Source: Cognatazoarcus halotolerans (GTDB taxonomy: Bacteria; Pseudomonadota; Gammaproteobacteria; Burkholderiales; Rhodocyclaceae). From it: 64,000 nucleotides of DNA. How positions within the stretch are numbered: position 1 is the stretch's first letter; each line of letters opens with the position of its first letter. Below the pieces are notes generated by a model. It did no database searches and had not been told where the DNA came from. It was given only the letters and a program-made list of their open reading frames with translations. This document shows, piece by piece, positions 17,656 to 27,400 of this stretch. The translations under genes were made by a program, and so were the position numbers. The stretch spans positions 186,001 to 250,000 of the forward strand of contig NZ_WUAF01000006.1 in assembly GCF_009800965.1 (NCBI RefSeq). Direction: 5' to 3'.

Positions 17656-19152
17656 TCAGCCGCCCTTGGCCGAAGGCAGCTTTGAAACCAGTCGCAGCGA
17701 TACCGTCAGACCTTCAAGCTGGTAGTGCGGACGCAGGAAGAACTTCGAGGTGTAGTAACCGGGGTTGCCTTCGACTTCATCGACAACGACCTCGGCCGCC
17801 GCGAGCGGGCGGCGGGCCTTGGTGCTTTCCGACGAGTGTGAGGGGTCGCCATCAACGTAGTTCATGATCCAGTCCTGCAGCCAGCGCTGCATGTCGTCAC
17901 GCTCCTTGAAGGAGCCGATCTTGTCGCGGACGATGCATTTCAGGTAATGCGCAAAACGGCAGGTGGCGAACAGGTAGGGAAGGCGGGCGCCGAGATTCGC
18001 GTTGGCAGTGGCGTCCGGGTCGTCGTATTCGGCTGGCTTGTGCAGCGACTGGGCGCCGATGAAGGCCGCGAAGTCGGAGTTCTTCTTGTGCACCAGCGGC
18101 ATGAAGCCGCTCTTGGCAAGTTCGGCTTCGCGCCGGTCCGAGATGGCGATCTCGGTGGGGCACTTCATGTCCACGCCGCCGTCGTCGGTGGGGAAGCTAT
18201 GGACCGGCAGCCCCTCGACTGCGCCGCCGGACTCGATCCCGCGAATGCGCGAGCACCAGCCGTATTCCTTGAAGGAGCGGTTGATGTTGACCGCCATTGC
18301 GTAGGCCGCATTGGCCCAGGTGTACTTGCCGTGATCGGCCGCGCCGGTGTCTTCCTCGAAATCGAACTCCTCCACCGGGCTGGTCTTCGCGCCGTAAGGC
18401 ACGCGACTCAGGAAGCGCGGCATGGCGAGGCCGACATACTTGGCGTCGTCCGATTCGCGCAGCGAGCGCCATGCAGCGTATTCCGGTGTGCTGAAGATCT
18501 TGGTCAGGTCACGCGGGTTGGCGAGCTCCTGCCAGGAATCCATCTGCATGATGGTGGGGGAGGCGCCGGTAATGAAGGGGGAGTGCGAAGCAGCGCAGAC
18601 CTTCGACATTTCGCCGAGCAGTTCGACATCGGGCGGGCTCTGGTCGAAATGGTAGTCGCCCACCAGGCATCCATAGGGTTCGCCGCCGAACTGGCCGTAT
18701 TCCTCTTCATAGACGCGCTTGAACAAGGGGCTCTGATCCCAGGCGGTGCCCTTGTAGCGCTTGAGCGTCTTGCCCAGTTCGGCCTTGCTGATGTTGAAGA
18801 CCCGGATCTTCAGCATCTCGTCGGTTTCGGTGTTGTTCACCAGGTAGTGCAAGCCGCGCCAGGCACCTTCCAGTTTCTGGAAATCCTCGTGGTGCATGAT
18901 CTGGTTGATCTGTTCGGTCAGCTTCTGATCGAGCGCGGCGATCATCGATTCGATGGACTTGACGACGTCCGAGCCGATCAGCGTGGTCTGGGCAAGTGCC
19001 TGTTCGGCCAGCGTGCGCACCGCGTCTTCGACTGCACTGCGGGCTTCATCGGTCTTGGGTTTGAATTCCTGGCGAAGCAGCGACTCGAGTTCGTTGCCTT
19101 CGATTGCCTGGCCTGCGGCCTGGTTTTCGGTCTGTGCTTGGGCGTCAGCCAT
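17656..19152 (-). CDS. tssC: T6SS sheath large subunit TssC
   Basis: 498 residues (ImpC/VipB family, usual ~490-500). Recognisable blocks include IMHHEDFQKLEGAWRGLHYL, VFNISKAELGKTLKRYKGTAWDQSPLFK split over the early middle, FGGEPYGCLVGDYHFD, PRFLSRVPYG and the C-terminal RYLKC-like CRFAHYLKCIVRDKIGSF. With TssB it forms the contractile sheath around the Hcp tube. It is preceded by tssB (78-base gap) and followed by hcp. Confidence 0.97.
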   Translation of the reverse strand: MADAQAQTENQAAGQAIEGNELESLLRQEFKPKTDEARSAVEDAVRTLAEQALAQTTLIGSDVVKSIESMIAALDQKLTEQINQIMHHEDFQKLEGAWRGLHYLVNNTETDEMLKIRVFNISKAELGKTLKRYKGTAWDQSPLFKRVYEEEYGQFGGEPYGCLVGDYHFDQSPPDVELLGEMSKVCAASHSPFITGASPTIMQMDSWQELANPRDLTKIFSTPEYAAWRSLRESDDAKYVGLAMPRFLSRVPYGAKTSPVEEFDFEEDTGAADHGKYTWANAAYAMAVNINRSFKEYGWCSRIRGIESGGAVEGLPVHSFPTDDGGVDMKCPTEIAISDRREAELAKSGFMPLVHKKNSDFAAFIGAQSLHKPAEYDDPDATANANLGARLPYLFATCRFAHYLKCIVRDKIGSFKERDDMQRWLQDWIMNYVDGDPSHSSESTKARRPLAAAEVVVDEVEGNPGYYTSKFFLRPHYQLEGLTVSLRLVSKLPSAKGG

Positions 19153-19230
19153 GCTGAACTCCTCGATTGCGAGTATGGGCTGTGGGATGGGGCGTGGTGT
19201 CGGCGGGCGGAAGGACGTCGTTTGCGGACG

Positions 19231-19740
19231 TCACTCGGCCGGCGTGTCGTCGGGTTTGGGGGCGGCGGCGAGGGTCTGCAGCAGCGCCGGATCCTGCAGC
19301 ACCTTGGCGATGAGCTCTTCGGCGCCGGTCTTCCCGTCCATGTAGGTGATCAGGTTGGAGAGTTGCTGGCGCGCGGTGAGGAGCTTGTTGAGCGAATCGA
19401 CCTTGCGCGCCACCGCGGCCGGAGAAAAGTCATCCATGCTCTCGAAGGTCAGCTCCACGTTCAGGTTGCCCTCGCCGGTGAGCGTGTTGGGGACCTGGAA
19501 GGCCGCCCGTGGCTTCATCGATTTCATGCGGCTGTCGAAGTTGTCCACGTCGATCTCGAGGAACTTGCGATCCGCCACCGGGGCAAGGGGTTCCGCCGGT
19601 TTTCCCGAGAGGTCGGAGAGCACACCCATCACGAAGGGCAGTTGTACCTTTTTCTCGGCGCCATAGAGCTCGACGTCGTATTCGATCTGCACCCGGGGGG
19701 CGCGATTGCGCGCAATGAACTTCTGGCTGCTGGTCGCCAT
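19231..19740 (-). CDS. tssB: T6SS sheath small subunit TssB
   Basis: 169 residues (ImpB/VipA). Signatures are SSQKFIARNRAPRVQIEYDV, KKVQLPFVMGVLSDLSG, KFLEIDVDNFDSRMK and LTFESMDDFSP. TssB pairs with TssC in the contractile sheath, and its N-terminal helix is the ClpV/TagJ contact in several systems. The C-terminus is a flexible Pro/Asp tail. It lies 106 bases after tssA and directly before tssC. Confidence 0.97.
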   Translation of the reverse strand: MATSSQKFIARNRAPRVQIEYDVELYGAEKKVQLPFVMGVLSDLSGKPAEPLAPVADRKFLEIDVDNFDSRMKSMKPRAAFQVPNTLTGEGNLNVELTFESMDDFSPAAVARKVDSLNKLLTARQQLSNLITYMDGKTGAEELIAKVLQDPALLQTLAAAPKPDDTPAE

Positions 19741-19846
19741 GCTTAGTCTCCGTCAGGAAAGGTTGAAATCCGTCGATGGCGGATTGAGGGGCTCTCGATT
19801 GTGGGCTCTAACAAGGATGCGGTCTCGGTTCTTCGGCGGACAGGGA

Positions 19847-20902
19847 CTATTCGTCCTGTTCCGGATTGAGCTGTCCGCCGACCATGCGCTCCGCCTGATC
19901 GAGCCCATCCGGGGCGAGTTCGACGATCGCCTCAAGGAAGTTCATGTTCATGACCCGATGCGCGCGCCGCAGCAGCCACTGGGCAGGGTTGGTCGGTTCG
20001 GTGCGCTCGAGGTAGGCGACCAGGCGCTCGATCGTCGCGGTGACGTCCTGGCGGGAGCGAATCTCGCCGGGGGCTGCCGGCCGCGCAGCGTCGGTCGATG
20101 CGTCTGAGGACGTCTCCGCCAGGGCGGCCGCCTCGCTGCCGGCCGCTGGCGCGACATTGCCAAGCGCCTGGTTCACCGCCTGCAACACGTCCTGCAAGGG
20201 TTTGAAGTCGAGGCTTGCAGCCGAGCCGACCTGATCCAGCAGATACGCCGACAAGCGGCGCACGAGGGCGAGGCTTTCGACGATCGCGCCACTCAGGCCC
20301 TGGTCCTGCGCGATCGCTTCAGCCAGCATGCCGTTGATCTGGGTGTCGGTATAGGTCTGCTCTCCGTCACGTGCGGCGAGGCGACCCTGAGTCACTTCGA
20401 TGTCACGTACGCCCAGTACGCCGGACTGCCGCGACCTCAGCAGCCAGCTTGCACGTAGGTCGTTGATGACGGCATCGCTGGAAACCAGCGGTGCGAGCGC
20501 GTTGACCCGCATCGTCGGGTCGTCGTTGTCATCGGCATCGAGTTCGGGGTGAACGTGCGGCCAATGAGTCTCGAGCAGTCCGACGATCAGCCGCAGGCCC
20601 GCGTGGATGCCGGCGAAACCCTCGGTGCGCAGCAATGCCCGGGTGTAGTAAATCGCCACGCGTAAATCGCGGGTGCGTTCGAGCAGTCCCTCGGCGATGC
20701 GTCGAACCTCGGGCCAGTTGGGCCCTTCGCCCTCGATCGTGACGCGGGCGCCGGAGTCGCCATGGGCAAACTCCTGGGTGGCTTGCTGGCGGGCCGCTTC
20801 CTCGAGGCTCAGGAAGTCGGCGTCGTATTCGAGGTTGGGGCCGCAGGGCTGGTCTTCGCTCAGTGAGGCAAGGTGTTTGTCGAGGTCGATTTCGAGCGAC
20901 AT
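19847..20902 (-). CDS. tssA: T6SS TssA (ImpA family), cap/initiator protein
   Basis: 351 residues. The N-terminal ImpA domain has PCGPNLEYDADFLSLEEA, GPNWPEVRRIAEGLLERTRD, LRVAIYYTRALL and LLETHWPHVHPELDADD. The C-terminal domain ends with AYLERTEPTNPAQWLLRRAH, then a helix, as in TssA proteins with a VasJ-like C-terminus. TssA guides baseplate docking and tube/sheath priming. It is the first gene of the leftward core operon, just downstream of the divergent promoter region. Confidence 0.95.
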   Translation of the reverse strand: MSLEIDLDKHLASLSEDQPCGPNLEYDADFLSLEEAARQQATQEFAHGDSGARVTIEGEGPNWPEVRRIAEGLLERTRDLRVAIYYTRALLRTEGFAGIHAGLRLIVGLLETHWPHVHPELDADDNDDPTMRVNALAPLVSSDAVINDLRASWLLRSRQSGVLGVRDIEVTQGRLAARDGEQTYTDTQINGMLAEAIAQDQGLSGAIVESLALVRRLSAYLLDQVGSAASLDFKPLQDVLQAVNQALGNVAPAAGSEAAALAETSSDASTDAARPAAPGEIRSRQDVTATIERLVAYLERTEPTNPAQWLLRRAHRVMNMNFLEAIVELAPDGLDQAERMVGGQLNPEQDE

Positions 20903-20987
20903 CTTTGGTTGTTCCGGTCCCTGTATGACTTGGGCGCTGCGGTGGCGCCATTCACGACGGCACTCAACGGCCTCTGCGAGCTGCTTC

Positions 20988-21018
20988 GTTATAGCAAAAG
21001 TTTTGCATTGTGTGTCAC
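20988..21018 (-). promoter_or_regulatory. Candidate sigma-70 promoter of the tssA operon with palindrome in spacer
   Basis: On the minus strand GTGACA (21013-21018, one mismatch to TTGACA) and TATAAC (20988-20993, one mismatch to TATAAT) are separated by 19 bases, slightly long. The spacer contains the near-perfect palindrome GCAAAA-G-TTTTGC (20994-21006), AT-rich in a GC-rich genome, which could be a regulator binding site. Position about 85 bases before tssA is suitable. Prediction by eye only. Confidence 0.35.
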
Positions 21019-21176
21019 GCGCTGCCGACGAGAAACTAGCACGGATCGACTCAAGGAGGTGTGTGATGCAGTCGATAAGCCGAGATATTCGAGTAATGCT
21101 GCAGCAAAGCGGTTGCCCGGCCGGGCCTCATCGGCAACAATCGGCACCACATCGCATTGCGGCAAGGAGCCTGGTT

Positions 21177-21689
21177 TTGAACAGACACGCCAACGTCTCG
21201 CGTCTTCTCGCCATTGCGGCCGTTGTGCTCGGCATGCTTTCGGCCTGCTCCAGCCCGGTTGTTCCGGCCAAGCCGGATCCGACGGTCGTGACGGTCAGTC
21301 TTGCTGCCACGGACAGGATCAATGTCGATGCACGCAAGCGGGCCAACCCGGTGGTAGTGCGTCTTTACTTCCTCAAGAACGCCGCTGCATTCGATGTGGC
21401 CGACTTCTTTTCCTTGTTCGACAAGGACACGGAGGTGCTCGGGGACGCGGTGGTCGCTCACGACGAAATCGTGCTCAAACCGGGCGAGACACGCACGCTC
21501 GACCCGCGTGTCGCGGAAGGGGCCAAGGTCCTCGCCGTGCTGGCCGCTTTCAGGGACGTCGATCGGGCGGCGTGGCGGGCAACGGCGCCGGTGGTGGCCA
21601 ACCGGACGAATGAAGTGACGGTCAGCCTGGATGGAACGCGGGTCACGGTTGCGGCGCGTCTGGCGGCGGTCAAGACAGGTACCAAATGA
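21177..21689 (+). CDS. tssJ: T6SS outer-membrane lipoprotein TssJ
   Basis: 170 residues from a TTG start at 21177, chosen because AAGGAG ends 7 bases upstream and because it opens directly into a lipoprotein signal (MNRHANVSRLLAIAAVVLG then MLSAC, lipid-modified Cys24). The open frame extends much further 5' but has no signal character. The mature part has the TssJ/VasD transthyretin-like pattern: VVRLYFLKNAAAFDVADFFSLFDKD, VLKPGETRTL and VLAAFRDVDRAAWR. TssJ anchors the TssM periplasmic domain to the outer membrane. It heads the rightward operon. Confidence 0.93.
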   Translation: MNRHANVSRLLAIAAVVLGMLSACSSPVVPAKPDPTVVTVSLAATDRINVDARKRANPVVVRLYFLKNAAAFDVADFFSLFDKDTEVLGDAVVAHDEIVLKPGETRTLDPRVAEGAKVLAVLAAFRDVDRAAWRATAPVVANRTNEVTVSLDGTRVTVAARLAAVKTGTK

Positions 21690-21745
21690 CACGGAACAAA
21701 CCGTTTAGACTCGCTGCACGTCGCGCCTCTGAGGAATAGCCGTTC

Positions 21746-23080
21746 ATGTCCTGGTCAAGCAAGGTTCTCTGGTCCGAGGGATTGTTCCTGCGTCCACAGC
21801 ATTTTCAGCAGCAGGATCGCCACGCGGAGTGGCGGGGAGAATTGCTGCGCAGGCAGCTCGGCGCCAATGCCTGGGGATTCTCGACTCTCGAACTGGATGA
21901 TGCGGCACTTGCCATCGGCAAGGTGTCGCTGCGCGCCGCCAGCGGAATCCTGCCCGACGGCACGCCTTTCGATTTTCCCGCTGCCCACGAAGGGCCGCTG
22001 GCCTTCGATTTTCCGGCGGACGCCAAGGACGGGCTGGTCGTACTGAGCCTGCCATTGCAGCGTGCGCTGATGCCCGAATACTGCATCGACGGCGACGACG
22101 ATCCGCTCGCCCGCTATGCGGTGGGCGATGTCTCGCTGCCCGATGCGGCGGGAAGCGGTGGCGCGGCCGAGGTCGTTCAGGTGGGTGTGCCGCTCCTGCG
22201 CCTGGGTCTGGCTGATGCCTTTTCGGATGCCTTTGTCAGGATCGGGGTCATCCGGATTACCGAGCGTCGCCCTGATGGCAGTCTGCTGGTCGACCGTGGC
22301 TATATTCCGCCGGTGCTGGACTGCAACGCGTCGCCGCAGTTGTCGTCGATGCTGCGCGAAGTGTTGGGGCTGCTGGCGCAGCGAGGCGAGGCGCTGGCCG
22401 GACGCATGACCCAGGCAGGAAACGGCGGCGTGGCGGAAATGGCGGATTTTCTGTTTCTGCTTGGCGTCAATCGGCACCTGCCGGTGTTTGCCCACCTCGA
22501 GCAGGTCAGGCCGCTGCATCCCGAACGACTCTACAGCCAGATGCTGACCCTGATGGGCGAGCTCGCCAGCCTCACTGCCACGGATCGGCGGCCTCCATCG
22601 CTGCCGGCCTATCGCCACGATGCGCTGCAGGAGAGTTTCAGTCCGCTGCTCCGGGATATCCGGCGCAGCCTGTCGGCGATTCTCGAACAGAATGCGGTGC
22701 AGATCATGCTGCAGGATCACAAGCAGGGGCGGTATGTCGGAGTCATTCCCGATCGCGGCCTCCTGAAGCAGGCCGGCTTCGTGCTCGCCGTCGGCGCAGA
22801 GATGCCGGCCGAAGCGGTGCGGACGCGATTCCCGACGCAGGCCAAGCTCGGTCCGGTGGAGAAGATCCGCGAACTCGTGAATCTGCAGTTGCCGGGTATC
22901 GCGCTGCGACCGCTGCCGGTGGCACCGAGACAGATTCCGTTCCACGCGGGTTTCACGTATTTCGAGCTCGACAGCACCGGGGATCTGTGGAAGCAGCTCG
23001 ATGGTTCCGGTGGTCTTGGGATGTACGTGACGGGAGATTTTCCCGGGCTGGAAGTGGCGCTGTGGGCCATCCGGGCATGA
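21746..23080 (+). CDS. tssK: T6SS baseplate-to-membrane connector TssK
   Basis: 444 residues (ImpJ/VasE). It opens with MSWSSKVLWSEGLFLRPQHFQ, the hallmark of the family, then DRHAEWRGELL. Further blocks are GIDGDDDPL-like acidic residues, RLYSQMLTLMGELASL and the final TYFELDSTGDLWKQL. TssK trimers link the baseplate wedges to TssL/TssM. The gene follows tssJ by 56 bases and precedes tssL. Confidence 0.97.
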   Translation: MSWSSKVLWSEGLFLRPQHFQQQDRHAEWRGELLRRQLGANAWGFSTLELDDAALAIGKVSLRAASGILPDGTPFDFPAAHEGPLAFDFPADAKDGLVVLSLPLQRALMPEYCIDGDDDPLARYAVGDVSLPDAAGSGGAAEVVQVGVPLLRLGLADAFSDAFVRIGVIRITERRPDGSLLVDRGYIPPVLDCNASPQLSSMLREVLGLLAQRGEALAGRMTQAGNGGVAEMADFLFLLGVNRHLPVFAHLEQVRPLHPERLYSQMLTLMGELASLTATDRRPPSLPAYRHDALQESFSPLLRDIRRSLSAILEQNAVQIMLQDHKQGRYVGVIPDRGLLKQAGFVLAVGAEMPAEAVRTRFPTQAKLGPVEKIRELVNLQLPGIALRPLPVAPRQIPFHAGFTYFELDSTGDLWKQLDGSGGLGMYVTGDFPGLEVALWAIRA

Positions 23081-23134
23081 TGCAGCGGAGTCTTGTACGG
23101 CGGGCCGAAGCCTGCTGCCAGGCGGAAACGAACG

Positions 23135-24448
23135 ATGACGACTGACGATCCCTTCGCAAGCCCGCCGGGCGACCGCACGCTGGTGATTCCGAATCCGGGG
23201 GCCCGTGCCGCCCGTCCCGCACCAGCGCCGTCGACGGGCGCGGGATCCGCACGGATCGAACTTGCCGCACTGGACTGGGGGGCGGGGCTCAATCCACTGG
23301 TGGCTGCAGCCAATCCGCTTCTCGGGCTGGTGCCCCATCTGCGCCAGGCTCACCATCCCGATCCCGCCGCGCTGAGGGATACGCTGGCGCGCGCGGTGCA
23401 GGCCTTCGAGACCAAGGCACGCGAGGCCGGGGTGCTCAACGAGCATGTCATCGGGGCGCGTTATGCGCTGTGCACCTTTCTGGACGAGACTGCGGCGAAC
23501 ACGCCCTGGGGCGAGAAGCTCTGGGCCCAGCGCAGCCTGCTGGTGCAGTTTCACAACGAAGCATGGGGTGGCGAGAAATTCTTTCAGCTGCTGGGCAAGC
23601 TGGCCGAGCAGCCGGCGACTCACCGTAATCTGCTCGAGCTCTTCTACATCATCCTTGCGCTGGGTTTCGAGGGGCGCTATCGAGTCTTGCAGAATGGCCG
23701 CGCACAGCTCGATGCGGTGCGCGAGCGTCTCGCGCAGATGATCATCAAGGAGCGCGGCGAGCCGACACGCGAGCTCTCGCCGCACTGGCAGACGCTCGCC
23801 ACGAATGCCCGGCCACTGCGGGATTCCGTTCCGATCTGGGCCGTCGCGGCGATCGCGGCGCTGTTGCTGGCGACGCTCTATCTCGCGTCTTCCTACGCGG
23901 TCAACCGCCACTCCGACCCGGCTTTCGCCCAGATCCTCGGGCTCAGGGTGCCCCCCCCGACGCCCGTCGCGCCGGTGAGCTCGCCCGCCGCACCGGCAGT
24001 GCCCGCCAAGGTGCCGGACCGTCTCCAGCATTTTCTCGCTGCCGAGATCCGCGAGGGCCTGGTGACGGTGCGAGACCTGCCGGACCGCAGCGTCGTGCAG
24101 ATCCAGGGCGATGGCCTGTTCGAGCCGGCGAGCGCAACCCTGTCGCCCAAGGTCAAGGACCTGATGGTCCGTATCGGCACCGCGGTCGCAAAGGTCAAGG
24201 GCAACGTGCTGGTGCGCGGCCATTCGGACAATCGCCCGATCCGCAGCGCCCGCTTCCCGTCCAACTGGCACCTGTCGCAAGCGCGTGCCGATTCGGTGGC
24301 TGCTGCGCTGGCGCCGGAACTTGGCGGGCAACGTATCGAAACCGAGGGGCGGGCCGAGAGCGAGCCTGTCGCATCCAACGATACGCCGGAAGGGCGGGCA
24401 AAGAACCGCCGTGTCGAGATCATTGTGTTTCCGGCTGCGGGCAATTGA
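23135..24448 (+). CDS. tssL: T6SS inner-membrane protein TssL with C-terminal OmpA/peptidoglycan-binding domain
   Basis: 437 residues from the ATG at 23135 (MTTDDPFASPPGDRT); an earlier in-frame start is less natural. The cytoplasmic DotU domain (about 60-225) has NPLLGLVPHLRQ, LCTFLDETAANTPWG and FFQLLGKLAEQPATHRNLLE. A single helix (about 231-252) crosses the membrane. The periplasmic end (about 320-437) is an OmpA-like domain with RGHSDNRPI, NWHLSQARADSVAAAL and GRAKNRRVEIIVF. This extended TssL carries its own peptidoglycan anchor, so no separate TagL is required. Confidence 0.96.
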   Translation: MTTDDPFASPPGDRTLVIPNPGARAARPAPAPSTGAGSARIELAALDWGAGLNPLVAAANPLLGLVPHLRQAHHPDPAALRDTLARAVQAFETKAREAGVLNEHVIGARYALCTFLDETAANTPWGEKLWAQRSLLVQFHNEAWGGEKFFQLLGKLAEQPATHRNLLELFYIILALGFEGRYRVLQNGRAQLDAVRERLAQMIIKERGEPTRELSPHWQTLATNARPLRDSVPIWAVAAIAALLLATLYLASSYAVNRHSDPAFAQILGLRVPPPTPVAPVSSPAAPAVPAKVPDRLQHFLAAEIREGLVTVRDLPDRSVVQIQGDGLFEPASATLSPKVKDLMVRIGTAVAKVKGNVLVRGHSDNRPIRSARFPSNWHLSQARADSVAAALAPELGGQRIETEGRAESEPVASNDTPEGRAKNRRVEIIVFPAAGN

Positions 24449-24482
24449 GCGCAGCGGCGCCGTCATCGATACAGGGCTACAC

Positions 24483-27400
24483 ATGAAAGCGGTCTTCAAG
24501 TTTCTGTTTCATCCGGTGCTGCTGGGCATCCTCGGCCTGCTTGCGCTGGCCTTGCTGATCTGGTTCATCGGCCCGATGGTCGCGGTGGCAGGCGTCGCGC
24601 CGCTCGAATCGGAACTCGCGCGGTTTGTCCTGATCGGGCTGATCGTGGCGGCTGTCGTGTTGCGTCTGGTATGGCGCAAGTTAAAGGCGCGCAAGAAGAA
24701 CGAGAAGCTTGTCGAAGGACTGATCGAGAAGGACGCGGCCGAAAAGGCCGCACCGCAGTCGGACGAGGTTCAAGTCCTGCGCAAGCGCTTCGAAGATGCC
24801 CTGCGTGTGCTCAAGGAGAGTCAGGCCGCGGCGCGCGCGAAGCAGGGGGGGCTGGCGAGACTCCTGTCGGTGGGTTCGGCACGCTACCTCTACGAGCTTC
24901 CCTGGTATGTGTTCATCGGCGCGCCGGGGTCCGGAAAGACCACGGCGCTGATCAACTCCGGCCTGCATTTTCCGCTCGCCGAGAAGCTCGGTGTCCACCA
25001 GTTGAAGGGTGTCGGCGGGACACGCAACTGCGACTGGTGGTTTACCGACGACGCAGTACTGATCGACACCGCCGGCCGCTACACCACGCAGGATTCCGAC
25101 CAGGGCAGCGACAGCGAGGCATGGTCGGGCTTTCTCGGACTGCTCAAGCGGCATCGTCCGCGCCAGCCACTGAACGGCGTGCTGCTCACGGTGAGCATGG
25201 GTGATCTGCTGTCGCAGGATGTCGATGCGGCCGAGCGTCACGCGGCCGCGCTGCGTACCCGCATCCAGGAACTCTACAAGCAGCTCAACGTGCGCCTGCC
25301 GATCTATGTGCTGGTCACCAAGGCCGATCTGATTGCAGGTTTCGACGAATTCTTTGCCGATTTCGGCAAGGAGGCGCGCGACCAGGTGTGGGGCACGACC
25401 TTCGCGCCGCAGGCGGACGCCGCCGCCGCGCTCGAGCGACTTCCTGATGAGCTGGCCGGGTTGCGCCAACGGGTGCTCGATCTGCTGCCGGTGCGATTGC
25501 GCGACGAGCGCGACCTCGTTCGGCGCGGGGCGATCGCGGCCTTCGACCAGCAGCTTGCGAGTGCCAACCGTCTGCTGACCGCCTTCCTCGGCAAGGTCTT
25601 CGCGCCCTCGAGCTTTGATCACGCCTTGATGCTCAGGGGGGCCTATTTCACCAGCGGTACCCAGGAGGGCAGCCCGATCGATCGCGTGATGTCCTCGCTG
25701 GGCGCGGCCTTCGGTCTCGAGCGTCGGCTGATCCCGCCGCAGGGCGGCAGCGGCAAGAGCTTCTTCATCACCCGCCTGCTGCGCGAGGTGGTGTTCGCCG
25801 AGCAACGTCTCGGCGGCACCAATCTCAAGTGGGAGCGGCAGCGCGGCCTGGTACGGCTTGCTGCCTTTGCGGCGATCGGCGTCCTGACCGTCGGTCTGGG
25901 CCTGGCCTGGGCGCTGAGCTACCGGAACAACAACGCCTACATCGACGAGGTTTCCGCACAAGTGCAGCGTGTGCAGCCGATGGTGGCCGAGGCGCGGGTC
26001 GCCGCCTCGGACGACGTGATCGGCATCCTCCCGGTGATCGACGCCGTGCGTACAGTGGCGAACACCGAGTCGCGTCCGCTTGGCGATGCACCCCTGTCGA
26101 TGCGCTTTGGCCTATACCAGGGCGACAAGGTCGACGCCGCGGCGCGTCAGGCGTACCGGGGCCTGCTGCGCGACGTTCTGCTGCCGCGCATTGCCTTCCG
26201 CGTCGAGAAGCAGTTGCGTGGCTTCGATCCGAACAATCTCGAGTTCGCCTACGAGGCGCTCAAGAGCTACATCATGCTGCACCAGCCTGAGCACTTTGAC
26301 GCCGAAGCGCTCAAGGCCTGGATAAGCCTCGATTGGGAGCTTAATCTGCCGCGCGAAACCACCAGTGCGCAGCGGACCGAGCTGACCGAATACCTCGACG
26401 AGTTGTTCAGGGAGGGCCCGGTTGCCTCTCCGCTGCCGGCGGATACCGCCCTGATCGCCAGTGTACGCAACCAGCTGCTGCGCTATTCGCTGCCCGACCG
26501 GATCTACAGCCGCCTCAAACGGCAGGGCGTGGGTAGCGAGTTCCCTGAATTCAGCATCGAGAAAGTCGTCGGCCCGTCCGCAGCACTGGTCTTCGTGCGC
26601 AAGAGCGGACAGCCGCTGGGCCGCGGCGTGCCCGGCCTTTACAGCTTCGATGGCTACCACAAGGGCTTCGATCCTCAGGTCGGGCGCGTTTCGACGCGGC
26701 TGGCGGAAGAGGAGAGCTGGGTGCTCGGCACCACCGCGACAACCCCGGATGCCGGGAAGGCCCGTGAGGTTGCCGACGAGGTGCGCCGGCTGTACCTGAC
26801 CGACTATGCGCGGATCTGGGAAGCCTTCATGGCCGACATCGCGGTCCAGCGCGCCCCGAATCTGCAGCAGAGCATCCAGGTGGCCCGGGTCCTGTCGGCG
26901 ACCGACTCGCCTTTGCCCAAGCTCATGAAGGCCATCTCGCGCGAGACCACCCTGATCGTGGCCAGTGAAGACAAATCGGTGGTCGACAAGGCCCAGGAGC
27001 GCATTGCCGAAGCACGCGACAAGCTCGGCCGGGCGATCTTCGGTGCGAGACCGGAGGCGCCTGCTGCTGCCGCAGCGGGCGGCATCGAGCACATCGTTGA
27101 CGATCGCTTCGTGGCGCTGCGCCAACTGGTCACCGAGAACGGCGGTGCCGCGCCGGTCACCGGCGTGGTACAGCTCATCAACGATGTATACGTCAATCTG
27201 TCGGCGACGGAGACTGCACTGCGTGACAATGTGGCACCGCCGCCGTCCGATGCTGCGGCCCGCGTCAAGGCCGAAAGTGCGCGCATGCCGGAGCCGGTGC
27301 GCTCGATGCTGCAGGATCTCTCGGCCGCAGGAGCCGGTCAGGCGCTGAGCTCACTGCGTGAATCACTGTCGACGGCGGTTGCAAGCCAGGTCGGAAAATT

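Noticed and set aside
20903-21176. Sigma-54 (-24/-12) promoter for the T6SS operons
   Set aside because: I looked for GG-N10-GC elements of the TGGCAC-N5-TTGC type on both strands and found no convincing match.
12118-21689. Extracellular contractile injection system or phage tail cluster
   Set aside because: TssJ, TssK, TssL, TssM and ClpV are all present, which defines a membrane-anchored T6SS rather than a phage tail or eCIS.
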